Assembly: GCA_030066685.1 (NCBI GenBank)
Contig: JASJBF010000021.1
Location: 1 to 59,929, forward strand
DNA length: 59,929 nucleotides
Source of the DNA: Kiloniellales bacterium
Lineage (GTDB): Bacteria > Pseudomonadota > Alphaproteobacteria > Kiloniellales > JAKSBE01
Reading direction: 5' to 3'
The position numbers were made by a program, and so were the translations under genes. Numbering within the stretch: position 1 is the stretch's first letter; the number at the start of each line of letters is the position of its first letter. Below are positions 25,346 to 33,153 of this stretch, in pieces. The notes beneath the pieces are model-generated. The model saw only the letters and a program-made list of their open reading frames with translations, was not told the DNA's origin and did not search any database.

Positions 25346-26134
25346 ATGGCTTTGCGCCGCGTTCCGGCCGGGCTCGCCGGCGCTCTGCTGGGGCTGCTGC
25401 TGACCACCGCCCCGGCATGGGCCGAGCCCGAGACCGTCACCCTCTTCGCCGCCGCCAGCACCACCGACGCCGTCGCCGAGATCGCCGAGCTCTACGCGGC
25501 CGAGACCGGCAACCCGGTCCGGCCGGTCTTCGCCGCCTCCTCGACCCTGGCCCGGCAGATCGTCCAGGGTGCGCCGGCCGACCTCTACCTCTCCGCCAAT
25601 CCCCGCTGGATGGACCATCTGGCGGAACGGGGCCTGGTCGAGCCCGGGTCTCGCCTCGACCTGCTCGGCAACGCCCTGGTCCTGATCGCGCCCCTGGACT
25701 CCGGGGCCGAGGTCGAGATCGCGGCGGGCTTCGACCTGGCGGGCCTGCTCGACGGCCGGCCCCTGGCCCTGGCCGATCCGGACCACGTGCCAGCGGGGCT
25801 TTACGCCAAGGCGGCCCTGACCCGCCTGGGGGTCTGGACCCGGGTCAAGGGGCGGATCGCCTATGCCGCCCACGTCCGCGCCGCCCTGGCCCTGGTCGAC
25901 CGAGGCGAGGCCGCGGCCGGCATCGTCTATGCGACCGACGCCGCCATCGCCCGAAAGGTCAGGGTCCTGGACCGCTTTCCGGCCGAGAGCCATCCGCCGA
26001 TCCGCTATCCCCTGGCCATGATCGCCGGCCGGCGCCGCGCCGCGGTCGAGGCCTTCCACGACTTCCTGCAGGGGCCCGCCGCTGCCGGGCGCTTCCGCGC
26101 GCGCGGCTTCACCCGGCCGGCCGCCGGTTCCTGA
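25346..26134 (+). CDS. modA: Molybdate ABC transporter substrate-binding protein ModA
   Basis: 262 residues from the ATG at 25346 (GGAGG upstream; a GTG at 25328 is the alternative). Signal peptide with cleavage near AWA/EP. ModA motifs: TLFAAASTTDAVAEIA, FAASSTLARQIVQGAPADLYLSAN and AGIVYATDAAIA, the oxyanion-binding Ser residues being in AAAS and ASST. First gene of modABC. Confidence 0.93.
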   Translation: MALRRVPAGLAGALLGLLLTTAPAWAEPETVTLFAAASTTDAVAEIAELYAAETGNPVRPVFAASSTLARQIVQGAPADLYLSANPRWMDHLAERGLVEPGSRLDLLGNALVLIAPLDSGAEVEIAAGFDLAGLLDGRPLALADPDHVPAGLYAKAALTRLGVWTRVKGRIAYAAHVRAALALVDRGEAAAGIVYATDAAIARKVRVLDRFPAESHPPIRYPLAMIAGRRRAAVEAFHDFLQGPAAAGRFRARGFTRPAAGS

Positions 26135-26167
26135 CCCGGGCCTCGTGAGCTGGATACGCGCGCGCCG

Positions 26168-26848
26168 ATGCTGACGCCCTTCGAAACCGAGGCCCTGGGC
26201 CTCAGCCTGCGGGTCGCCTTCTGGAGCGTCACCCTGAGCCTGCCGCTCGGCCTGCTCGCCGCCTGGGCCCTGGCGCGCTGGCAGTTCTACGGCAAGACCC
26301 TGCTGAACGGCCTGATCCACCTGCCCCTGGTGCTGCCGCCCGTGGTCGTGGGCTACGGCCTGCTGGTGCTCTTCGGACGCAAGGGCCCCCTTGGCGCCTG
26401 GCTCTACGAGACCCTCGGCATCACCCTCGCCTTCACCTGGCGTGGCGCCGCCCTGGCCGCCGCGGTCATGGCCTTTCCCCTGATGGTCCGCGCCATGCGG
26501 TTGTCGCTCGAGGCCGTGGACCGGCGCCTGGAGGCGGCGGCGCGGACCCTGGGCGCCGGGCCTGTCAACGTCTTCCTCACCGTCACCCTGCCGCTGATGG
26601 CGCCCGGGATCCTGGCCGGGGCGATCCTCGCCTTCGCCCGCAGCCTGGGCGAGTTCGGCGCCACCATCACCTTCGTCTCCAACATCCCGGGGGAGACCCG
26701 CACCCTGCCGATCGCGCTCTACACCCTGATCCAGACCCCCGACGGCGAGGCCGGCGCCCTGCGCCTGGCCCTGATCTCGGTGGCCGTCGCGTTGATCGCC
26801 CTGGCCGCCTCCGAGGTCATCGCCCGGCGGCTGACGCGCACGGCCTGA
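26168..26848 (+). CDS. modB: Molybdate ABC transporter permease ModB
   Basis: 226 residues with about five membrane helices. Motifs HLPLVLPPVVVGYGLL and SLGEFGATITFVSNIPGETRTLPIALY are diagnostic of ModB. The EAA loop (EAAARTLGAGPVNVF) contacts ModC. Located 33 bp after modA and 11 bp before modC. Confidence 0.95.
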   Translation: MLTPFETEALGLSLRVAFWSVTLSLPLGLLAAWALARWQFYGKTLLNGLIHLPLVLPPVVVGYGLLVLFGRKGPLGAWLYETLGITLAFTWRGAALAAAVMAFPLMVRAMRLSLEAVDRRLEAAARTLGAGPVNVFLTVTLPLMAPGILAGAILAFARSLGEFGATITFVSNIPGETRTLPIALYTLIQTPDGEAGALRLALISVAVALIALAASEVIARRLTRTA

Positions 26849-26859
26849 AGCCCGGGACG

Positions 26860-27978
26860 ATGCTGGAGATCGACGTCACCAAGGCCTTCGGCGGCTTCGC
26901 CCTGGACGCCCAGGTGCACTGCGAGGCCCGGGGCGTGACCGCCCTCTTCGGCCGCTCCGGCGCCGGCAAGACCTCGCTGGTGAACCTGCTGGCCGGCCTG
27001 AGCCGGCCCGACCGCGGGCGCATCGCCGTGGCCGGCTCGGTCCTCTTCGACTCCGCCGCCGGCATCGACCTGCCGCCGGAGCGCCGGCGCCTGGGCTACG
27101 TCTTCCAGGAGGGCCGCCTCTTCCCGCACCTCTCCGTGAAGGGCAACCTGAGCTACGGCCTGCGCCGGGTGCCGGCGGCCGAGCGGGTCATCGGCCTGGA
27201 GCAGATCGTCGGGCTGCTGGGCATCGCCGGGCTGCTCGAGCGCCGGCCGCGCGACCTCTCGGGCGGCGAGAAGCAGCGGGTCGCCCTGGGCCGCGCCCTG
27301 CTCGCCAATCCGCGGCTGCTGCTGATGGACGAGCCGCTCTCGGCCCTCGACCAGGCCCGCAAGGACGAGGTCCTGCCCTTCATCGAGCGCCTGCGCGACG
27401 AGCTCGAGGTGCCGATCGTCTACGTCACCCACGCCATGGAGGAGATCGTCCGCCTGGCCGATACCCTGGTCCTGATGTCCGAGGGCAAGGTGGTCGCGGT
27501 CGGGCCGCTCGAAGAGGTGACCGGCCGCCTAGACCTGCGCCCGCTGACCGGCCGCTACGAGGCCGGCGCGGTGTTGCGCGCGAAGGTCGCCGGCCAGGAC
27601 CTCGCCTTCGGCCTGACCGAGCTGGCCTTCAAGGGCGGCCGCCTGCGGGTACCGCACCTGAAGCTGCCCCTGGGGACCGAGCTCAGGGTCCGGATCCGGG
27701 CCCGCGACGTGGCCCTGGCCCGGAGCGCGCCGGCGGACGTCAGCTTCCTCAACGTCCTGCCGGCCCGGGTCGAGGAGATCGGCAGCGAGGAAGGCCCGCT
27801 GCGCGACGTCAAGCTCGCCCTGGGCGGCGAGACGCTCTGGGCCCGGATCACGGCGCGCTCCTGCCACGAGCTCCAGCTGGCGCCGGCGGCCGAGGTCTTC
27901 GCCCTGATCAAGGCGGTCGCCCTCGACCGCCACAGCCTGGGGCGCCGCGCCAGCCGCAGCCGCTTCCTGGAGGGCTGA
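26860..27978 (+). CDS. modC: Molybdate ABC transporter ATP-binding protein ModC
   Basis: 372 residues. Walker A GRSGAGKTS, signature LSGGEKQRVALGRALL, Walker B LLLMDEPLSALDQ and switch His in VTHAMEE, followed by a C-terminal TOBE domain (about 300-365; LNVLPARVEEIG) that binds molybdate and mediates feedback inhibition. No ModE gene or obvious ModE site was found in the window. Confidence 0.94.
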   Translation: MLEIDVTKAFGGFALDAQVHCEARGVTALFGRSGAGKTSLVNLLAGLSRPDRGRIAVAGSVLFDSAAGIDLPPERRRLGYVFQEGRLFPHLSVKGNLSYGLRRVPAAERVIGLEQIVGLLGIAGLLERRPRDLSGGEKQRVALGRALLANPRLLLMDEPLSALDQARKDEVLPFIERLRDELEVPIVYVTHAMEEIVRLADTLVLMSEGKVVAVGPLEEVTGRLDLRPLTGRYEAGAVLRAKVAGQDLAFGLTELAFKGGRLRVPHLKLPLGTELRVRIRARDVALARSAPADVSFLNVLPARVEEIGSEEGPLRDVKLALGGETLWARITARSCHELQLAPAAEVFALIKAVALDRHSLGRRASRSRFLEG

Positions 27979-28002
27979 GCCCAACTCTCCAGGCGCGGAC
28001 CC

Positions 28003-28312
28003 CTATTCTCGCCGCTCCCAGACCAGCTCGACCCGGCGGTTCTCGGCCCGCCCGGTCTCCGTCCTGTTGCTCGCCAGCGGCGCGGCGTAGCCGACGCCGA
28101 CAGAGCGGAGCCGGGCCGGCGAGATCTTCTTCTCCGTCTCCAGGTACGCGATCACGGCCCGGGCCCGGCGCTCCGACAGGGCCAGGTTGTCGCCGTAGCC
28201 GGCCCGGGTGTCGGTGTGCCCGACGACGAGGTAGCGGTCCGTGGATTGGCCGCGCCGCGCGCGCGGCGGGGACCGCGGGCGACGGAAGGGGCTCGAACTT
28301 CGGCTCTCGGAC
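28003..28312 (-). pseudogene. Truncated OmpA-family C-terminal domain remnant
   Basis: Reading the minus strand back from the stop at 28003 gives an OmpA/MotB-type peptidoglycan-binding domain: VVGHTDTRAGYGDN, LALSERRARAVIAYL, RSVGVGYAAPLASN and GRAENRRVELV. The frame is open only to about 28312, where an in-frame TAG occurs, and I see no usable start codon. The N-terminal part and signal are absent, and the 5' end collides with the start of the divergent cyclase gene at 28328. A relic of an OmpA-like lipoprotein. Confidence 0.75.
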
Positions 28313-28327
28313 CGCTATCTCTGTGCC

Positions 28328-29560
28328 ATGACCGAGCCGGACCCGACGCAAGACGCCCTTGCCAAGCTGGCGCCCCTCAATGATTGGATCGTGACCGCCG
28401 GCCTCGCGGGCGAAGAGGGCGGCGCGCTGATCGAGGGCTACTGCCGGCGCCTCTGCCAGGCCGGGGTGCCGCTGGACCGCTGCGCGGTCGGCGTCGACAC
28501 CCTGCACCCCGTGCTGCTCGGCAGCAACTTCATCTGGTCGGCGCAAGCGGGGATCTCGCGGCGCGACTACGAGCGCAGCGAGGCCGAGACCGCCGACGAG
28601 CTTTGGCTACAGAGTCCCTTCTACTATTTGGCCGAGCGCAAGGAGGCGCGGCTGCGCCTCAAGCCCGGCGGCGTCCAGGACGCCGGCCTGCCGAACTTTC
28701 CGATCCTCGCGGAGCTCGAGGCGGCGGGCACGACAGACTACCTGGTCCTGCTGACTCCGCTCTCCGGGGAGGAGGCGATCGGCGACTTCGACACGCTCTA
28801 CTCCTCTTGGACGACGCAGCATCCCGAAGGCTTCTCGACCGGCCAGCTCGCGATCATCGAGGGCTCCCTGCCGACGCTCTGCCTGGCCCTCAAGTCGGCC
28901 CTGACCCGCGGGATCACCGAGACCCTGATGCAGACCTACCTGGGCCAGGACGCCGGCCGGCGGGTGCTGAGCGGCAAAATCGAGCGCGGCACCGCCGAGG
29001 CCATCGAGGCGGTGCTCTGGTACAGCGACCTGCGCGGCTTCACCCGGATCGCCGACACCGCGCCGAGCGAGACCCTGCTGCGCCTGCTCAACGACTACGC
29101 TGCCTGCGTGGTCGAGACCCTGCACGCCCACGACGGCCAGGTCCTGAAATTCGTCGGCGACGGCATCCTGGCGATCTTCAAGCTGGACGACTCCCGCGCC
29201 GCCGGCGCACGCGCCCTCGACGCCGCGGAGGCGCTGCTGGCGCGCGTCGACGCGCTCAACACAGATCGCGGCGCGGCCGGGCTGCCGAGCAGCGACATCT
29301 ACCTGGCGCTGCACCTCGGCGAGGTGCTCTACGGCAACATCGGCAGCCTTGAGCGCCTCGACTTCACGGTCGTCGGCCCGGCGGTCAACGAGGTCAGCCG
29401 GATCGAGGGGCTCTGCCGGAACCTGGACCAGCGGGTGCTGGTCTCCTCGGACTTCGCCGCCGGCGCTCCGGCGGCGCGGTCCCGGCTGGTCTCACTGGGA
29501 CGCTACGCCCTGCGCGGCGTCTCCGAGCCGCAGGAGCTCTTCACCCTGGAGCCGCGCTGA
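28328..29560 (+). CDS. Soluble class III adenylate/guanylate cyclase
   Basis: 410 residues from the ATG at 28328. Residues 1-200 form a conserved N-terminal region shared with the cyclase at 43936 (RRLCQAGVPLDRCAVGVDTLHP, then a LAELEAAGTTDYLVLLTPL segment), probably a GAF-like sensor. The catalytic domain (about 225-405) has metal-binding Asp234 in SDLRGFT and Asp278 in KFVGDGILAIF, and the DFTVVGPAVNEVSRIE segment with the transition-state Asn/Arg. No membrane helices. It would make cAMP or cGMP in response to a cytoplasmic cue; substrate specificity is not certain. Confidence 0.88.
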   Translation: MTEPDPTQDALAKLAPLNDWIVTAGLAGEEGGALIEGYCRRLCQAGVPLDRCAVGVDTLHPVLLGSNFIWSAQAGISRRDYERSEAETADELWLQSPFYYLAERKEARLRLKPGGVQDAGLPNFPILAELEAAGTTDYLVLLTPLSGEEAIGDFDTLYSSWTTQHPEGFSTGQLAIIEGSLPTLCLALKSALTRGITETLMQTYLGQDAGRRVLSGKIERGTAEAIEAVLWYSDLRGFTRIADTAPSETLLRLLNDYAACVVETLHAHDGQVLKFVGDGILAIFKLDDSRAAGARALDAAEALLARVDALNTDRGAAGLPSSDIYLALHLGEVLYGNIGSLERLDFTVVGPAVNEVSRIEGLCRNLDQRVLVSSDFAAGAPAARSRLVSLGRYALRGVSEPQELFTLEPR

Positions 29561-29566
29561 GCGGCC

Positions 29567-30337
29567 TCACTTCGCTTCCGGCTTTTCCAGGATCAGGGCG
29601 AAGATCCGGTGGTCGACGGCCAGGGGATCCTCCGGGAAATGCCGCGCGAGCTCGGCCGCCAGCTCGGCGTCGAAACGCGCCAGGGTCTGCGGGTCCATGA
29701 CCGGAGCGACCCGCGCGCTGGCTCGGACCCGCCCGCACCAGGCCTCCCGGCCGTAGCCGAGCGCCTCGCTGTAGGCGAAGGCCTCGTAGTCGGCAAAGCC
29801 GGCCGCGACGAGCGCGCCGAGCCATTTCGGGAACTCGAAGGTGTAGCGGCCGGCGGGCCGCCGGGGCGAGAGCCGGTCGATCACCCGCGCCGTCACGTCG
29901 ACGACGTTGCCCGGCCTCCCCTGCCAGTCCAGATGGGCGATCAGAAGCCGCCCACCCGGCCTGAGCAGCCGGAAGGCCTCCCGCGCCGCCGCCGCCCGGT
30001 CGAACCAGTGCCAAGCGGTGCCGGCGGCGACGACATCGAAGCCCGCCGAGGCCAGCCCGGTGTCCTCGGCCCGGCCCAGGCGATAGGCGACCTCGAGGCC
30101 CGCCGCCTCAGAGGCCGCCCGGGCCTCGGCCAGCAGGGCCTCGGAGCGGTCCAGGCCGGTCACCCGGGCGCCAGCGGCGGCGAAGGCCTGCGCCAGGAGC
30201 CCGGTCCCGGTCCCGAGGTCGAGGACCGCCTGACCCGGGGTGCCGATCCGATAGTCCGAGAGCCGCGAGAAGAAGCTGGGCGGAAAGCCCTGGCGGAAGC
30301 GCGCGTAGTCGGCCGCCGCCTTGCCGAAATCAGCCAT
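29567..30337 (-). CDS. SAM-dependent class I methyltransferase
   Basis: 256 residues from the ATG at 30337 (GGAGCGGAG upstream). Motif I VLDLGTGTGLLAQAF (about 39-53), motif II Asp in GLDRSEALL, and GTAWHWFDR in the catalytic region match the methyltransferase-11 type found in small-molecule methyltransferases. The target is unknown. It converges with the cyclase gene, with 6 bp between stops. Confidence 0.85.
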   Translation of the reverse strand: MADFGKAAADYARFRQGFPPSFFSRLSDYRIGTPGQAVLDLGTGTGLLAQAFAAAGARVTGLDRSEALLAEARAASEAAGLEVAYRLGRAEDTGLASAGFDVVAAGTAWHWFDRAAAAREAFRLLRPGGRLLIAHLDWQGRPGNVVDVTARVIDRLSPRRPAGRYTFEFPKWLGALVAAGFADYEAFAYSEALGYGREAWCGRVRASARVAPVMDPQTLARFDAELAAELARHFPEDPLAVDHRIFALILEKPEAK

Positions 30338-30599
30338 CGCTCCGCTCCCGAAGCGGCAGCCTCGGAACGCTCTGGCCGCAGCGGCGTCGCACCTGACCAC
30401 GGCGAAAGGCGCCGAAGGGCTGTCGTGCGCTCAAGGACGTCCGGCCCTGTGGCGGAAACATTAAGCCTGTGGCGGAAATACAACAAATGCAGGATTTCTG
30501 TGACAAGTCCAACATAGTTAATAACAAGTTACCCGATCTGCGCTACATATACCCTCGGTTGGCTGCAGGCGTGCGATGGAGACCAACTGGGGGAGAACG

Positions 30600-30713
30600 A
30601 TGAGCACGACTGAACAGCTCATAGAGAAGGCAGCGGCCGTCGTGGCCGGCGTTTTTCTTGTCTGGGCTTTACTCGAGCAGACGTCGCTGTTCAGCGCCTA
30701 CGCGCTGTTCTGA
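30600..30713 (+). CDS. 37-residue single-helix membrane protein
   Basis: A short frame beginning ATGAGCACGACTGAAC, preceded by a good ribosome-binding sequence (GGGGGAGAACG). The product has a charged start (MSTTEQLIEK), one hydrophobic helix (AAAVVAGVFLVWALL) and ends SAYALF. It stands alone in an otherwise gene-free 460 bp stretch. The strong RBS and helix make it credible, but it has no recognised relatives. Confidence 0.5.
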   Translation: MSTTEQLIEKAAAVVAGVFLVWALLEQTSLFSAYALF

Positions 30714-30800
30714 CGAAGACCGCACGATCCTGGCGCCAGCCCGGAGCTTGCGAGCCAATTTGCAATTCCAATGCGTAGCCGGCCGCGCCGCAGGTTGTAA

Positions 30801-31481
30801 TCAGCCTGCGACGGCCGGTAACGCATAGATCGCAATCGCCAAGAAATGGCAGACGCTGCCGCCGATCACGAAGAGATGCCAGATCGCGTGATTGAAGGGC
30901 AGGCTGCGCCAGAGGAAGAATACGACCCCCGCCGTGTAGGCGAAACCGCCGGACAGCAATAGCCAGGCGCCGCCGGTCCCCAGGCTGTCGAAGATCGTGT
31001 CGCTCCAGGGGAAGCCGAGCCAGCCCATACCCAGGAACACGGGGATGAGACCCCAGTGCAGGCGGCCGAACCAGAGCCGGACCCCGATCCCAATCAGGGC
31101 CATGCTCCAGATCACACCGAAGAGGACCCAACCCAGCGGCTTCGGGAAAGCCAGCAGGGTAATCGGCGTGTAGGTCCCGGCGATCAGCAGAAAGATCGCG
31201 CAGTGGTCGGCGGCCAGAAAGATCGACTTGGCCGCCCGATGCCAGGTGCCGTGATAGAGCGCGGAGGACAGGTAGGTCAGAAACAGGGTGGCGCCGTAGA
31301 TTGCCGAGGTCACGATCGCCCAGACGCTGCCGGTGAAGGCGGCCAGAACCACGATCAACGCCAAGGCCGCCGCGGAGAGCACGGCCCCGATGCCATGGGT
31401 CACGGCATTGGCCAGCTCCTCGTAGAGGCTCTCCCCGTCCCGCTCGATCGCGCTGCGCAAGTCCCGGTCCACCCGTTTCAA
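30801..31481 (-). CDS. Hemolysin III / YqfA family membrane protein
   Basis: 226 residues with seven membrane helices, from a TTG at 31481 with GGGAGG upstream. Family signatures: ALYHGTWH, AADHCAIFLLIAGTYTP and the C-terminal NHAIWHLFVIGGSVCHF. The Asp and His residues are shared with the CREST/adiponectin-receptor superfamily and probably bind zinc. Proposed roles include lipid hydrolysis or membrane-energy homeostasis; haemolytic activity is not implied. Confidence 0.9.
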   Translation of the reverse strand: MKRVDRDLRSAIERDGESLYEELANAVTHGIGAVLSAAALALIVVLAAFTGSVWAIVTSAIYGATLFLTYLSSALYHGTWHRAAKSIFLAADHCAIFLLIAGTYTPITLLAFPKPLGWVLFGVIWSMALIGIGVRLWFGRLHWGLIPVFLGMGWLGFPWSDTIFDSLGTGGAWLLLSGGFAYTAGVVFFLWRSLPFNHAIWHLFVIGGSVCHFLAIAIYALPAVAG

Positions 31482-31709
31482 ACGTCACCTCCCTGCTGAG
31501 GATCACACGATAGCCAGGGCCGGCCCGGGGTGCCAGTGCCGTCTTGATGATCAATTCGTGAACCGCTGCGCCAGGCTCAGGGAGGCAAAAAGATCCATAA
31601 ATTTGAATAAATAATTCGCCCTTTCTAAGTGATCAATTTAACTGAGCAATAGAAAAAGCGACAATATACCTAGAGCCTCGACTGGGGTTTCGAAAACAAA
31701 GTTCCCACC

Positions 31710-31862
31710 GTGGCAGCGAAAAAACACGACATAGACTTAGACGCGCGGGAGAGGCTCGCCCTCCGGTTTCGTTCGGCGGAGGCGATCCTGGACATCTGCC
31801 TGGTCGCGGCAATCTGTCTGGCCCTGCTGTTGGTGACCTGGGTGGTGACTCAGGGCACATAA
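31710..31862 (+). CDS. Possible 50-residue small membrane protein
   Basis: From a GTG at 31710 a frame runs to TAA at 31860. The product starts MAAKKHDIDLDARER, then a hydrophobic segment ILDICLVAAICLALLLVTWVV. The codon usage is GC-rich like the genes around it. The Shine-Dalgarno is weak and no family is recognised, so it is only a candidate. Confidence 0.35.
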   Translation: MAAKKHDIDLDARERLALRFRSAEAILDICLVAAICLALLLVTWVVTQGT

Positions 31863-31911
31863 TCCGGGGCGAGCGGGCCGTGCCGCCCGCCCGTCCCCTT
31901 CCGGGCGCGAC

Positions 31912-33153
31912 CTACTTCGGCTTGGCCGCAACCGGCTTGCCGCCGGCCGGAGCGCTTCTCACCGGCTTGCCGTTGTCGCGCACGATCCGCCCTTCGTAGT
32001 CGTAGACGAAGCTGGCGCTCTCGAAGAAGCTGAAGGGAACCTCGAGGCCGATCTCGCGGGCCTTCAGGAAGTTGATGGCGATGTCCGGCGGCGACACGAT
32101 CCCGACCGGCAGGTCGCCGACCTCCACCCGCTCCTGCAGCACGTCGGCGCCGTAGATCGCCGCAAGGTGGGCGTTGCTCTCGAAGCTGACGCCGATCGAG
32201 AGCACGGCGCTGTTCGGCCCGGGCATGACGACGTCAGGCACGACGCTGAGGACCGGGACCCGGTCCGCGTTCTCGTTGATCGTCGCGATCTCGCGGAACA
32301 CCACCGTGCTTCCGGTGATCCAGAAGGCGCTATTGCTGAGCGTCGGGTCGTTCTTGCGCATGACCGCGACCGCTTTGGCGACCAGAGTCTCGAGCTCCTC
32401 GGCAGCCCCTTCGGGCGTCTCGACGGCAAGCTCCTGGACCCGGATCCCGAGGCGCTCGGCATAGCGCTTCATCGGCTTGGCCTGGGTCTCGACGGCGCTG
32501 ACGTTCTTGCTGTTGACCAGGATGCCGAGGTTCTTGAGATCGGGCTTCAGCTCCTTGACGTAGGCCATCTGGACTTCGATCGGCATGTTGAGCGAGGTGA
32601 AGGCGAAGTTGGAGCCGGTGCCGACCTCGTAGCTGGGCGCCTGCCCCAGCACCACCGGGTCCTTCGAGCAGACCGAGACGATCGGGATCTCCCCGCCGCG
32701 GTAGTTGTCCCACAGCCAGGCGGTGGTTTCCGAGCCCATCGAGAAGACCAGGCGATAGCCCCGCTCCTCGGCGATCTTGAGCCCGCGCTTGCCTCGCCCG
32801 TGGTCCTTGCCGAAGTTGTAGAGCAGGAACTCCGCGTTGATTTCCTTCTCCTCGAAGACGTCGAGGATCTTGTTCATCGCGATGTCGTAGGCCGAGGAGG
32901 GCCGCGGGAAGATGACCATGACCGGCAGGACCGGTCCGGTGACATCCGGCTGCTTCTTGCGGATCAGGACCTGGCTGTCGTCGTCCTCGACCTCGACGAA
33001 GTTCCAGGCGCGAAGGCTCTGCTCGGAAGGCGTGAACCAGGTCTCATAGGCCGGCTCCGCCCGCGCGGACAGGCTGCAGACAGCGACCAGAAGAAAGGCC
33101 GAAAGGAAGGCTGCGGCGCTCGACAGCCGCTTCGTTGCGAGAGGCATCATCAT
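31912..33153 (-). CDS. ABC_sub_bind-type periplasmic substrate-binding protein
   Basis: 413 residues with a signal peptide (hydrophobic 13-27, cleavage near ARA). The fold pattern follows the ABC_sub_bind (TrpX-like) family: VMVIFPRPSSAYDIAMNKIL, a first-lobe VFSMGSETTAWLWDN, PIVSVCSKDPVVLG and ILVNSKNVSAVETQ; the second lobe ends around residue 370, with a Pro/Lys-rich tail. No ABC permease or ATPase is adjacent. Its ATG overlaps the end of the upstream MFS/sensor gene by 4 bp, so the two are translationally coupled. It may be a soluble ligand receptor rather than part of a canonical importer (inference). Confidence 0.8.
   Translation of the reverse strand: MMMPLATKRLSSAAAFLSAFLLVAVCSLSARAEPAYETWFTPSEQSLRAWNFVEVEDDDSQVLIRKKQPDVTGPVLPVMVIFPRPSSAYDIAMNKILDVFEEKEINAEFLLYNFGKDHGRGKRGLKIAEERGYRLVFSMGSETTAWLWDNYRGGEIPIVSVCSKDPVVLGQAPSYEVGTGSNFAFTSLNMPIEVQMAYVKELKPDLKNLGILVNSKNVSAVETQAKPMKRYAERLGIRVQELAVETPEGAAEELETLVAKAVAVMRKNDPTLSNSAFWITGSTVVFREIATINENADRVPVLSVVPDVVMPGPNSAVLSIGVSFESNAHLAAIYGADVLQERVEVGDLPVGIVSPPDIAINFLKAREIGLEVPFSFFESASFVYDYEGRIVRDNGKPVRSAPAGGKPVAAKPK

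Noticed and set aside
24818-26320. A 500-codon minus-strand open frame opposite hisI and modA
   Set aside because: Shadow frame of two confidently identified genes.
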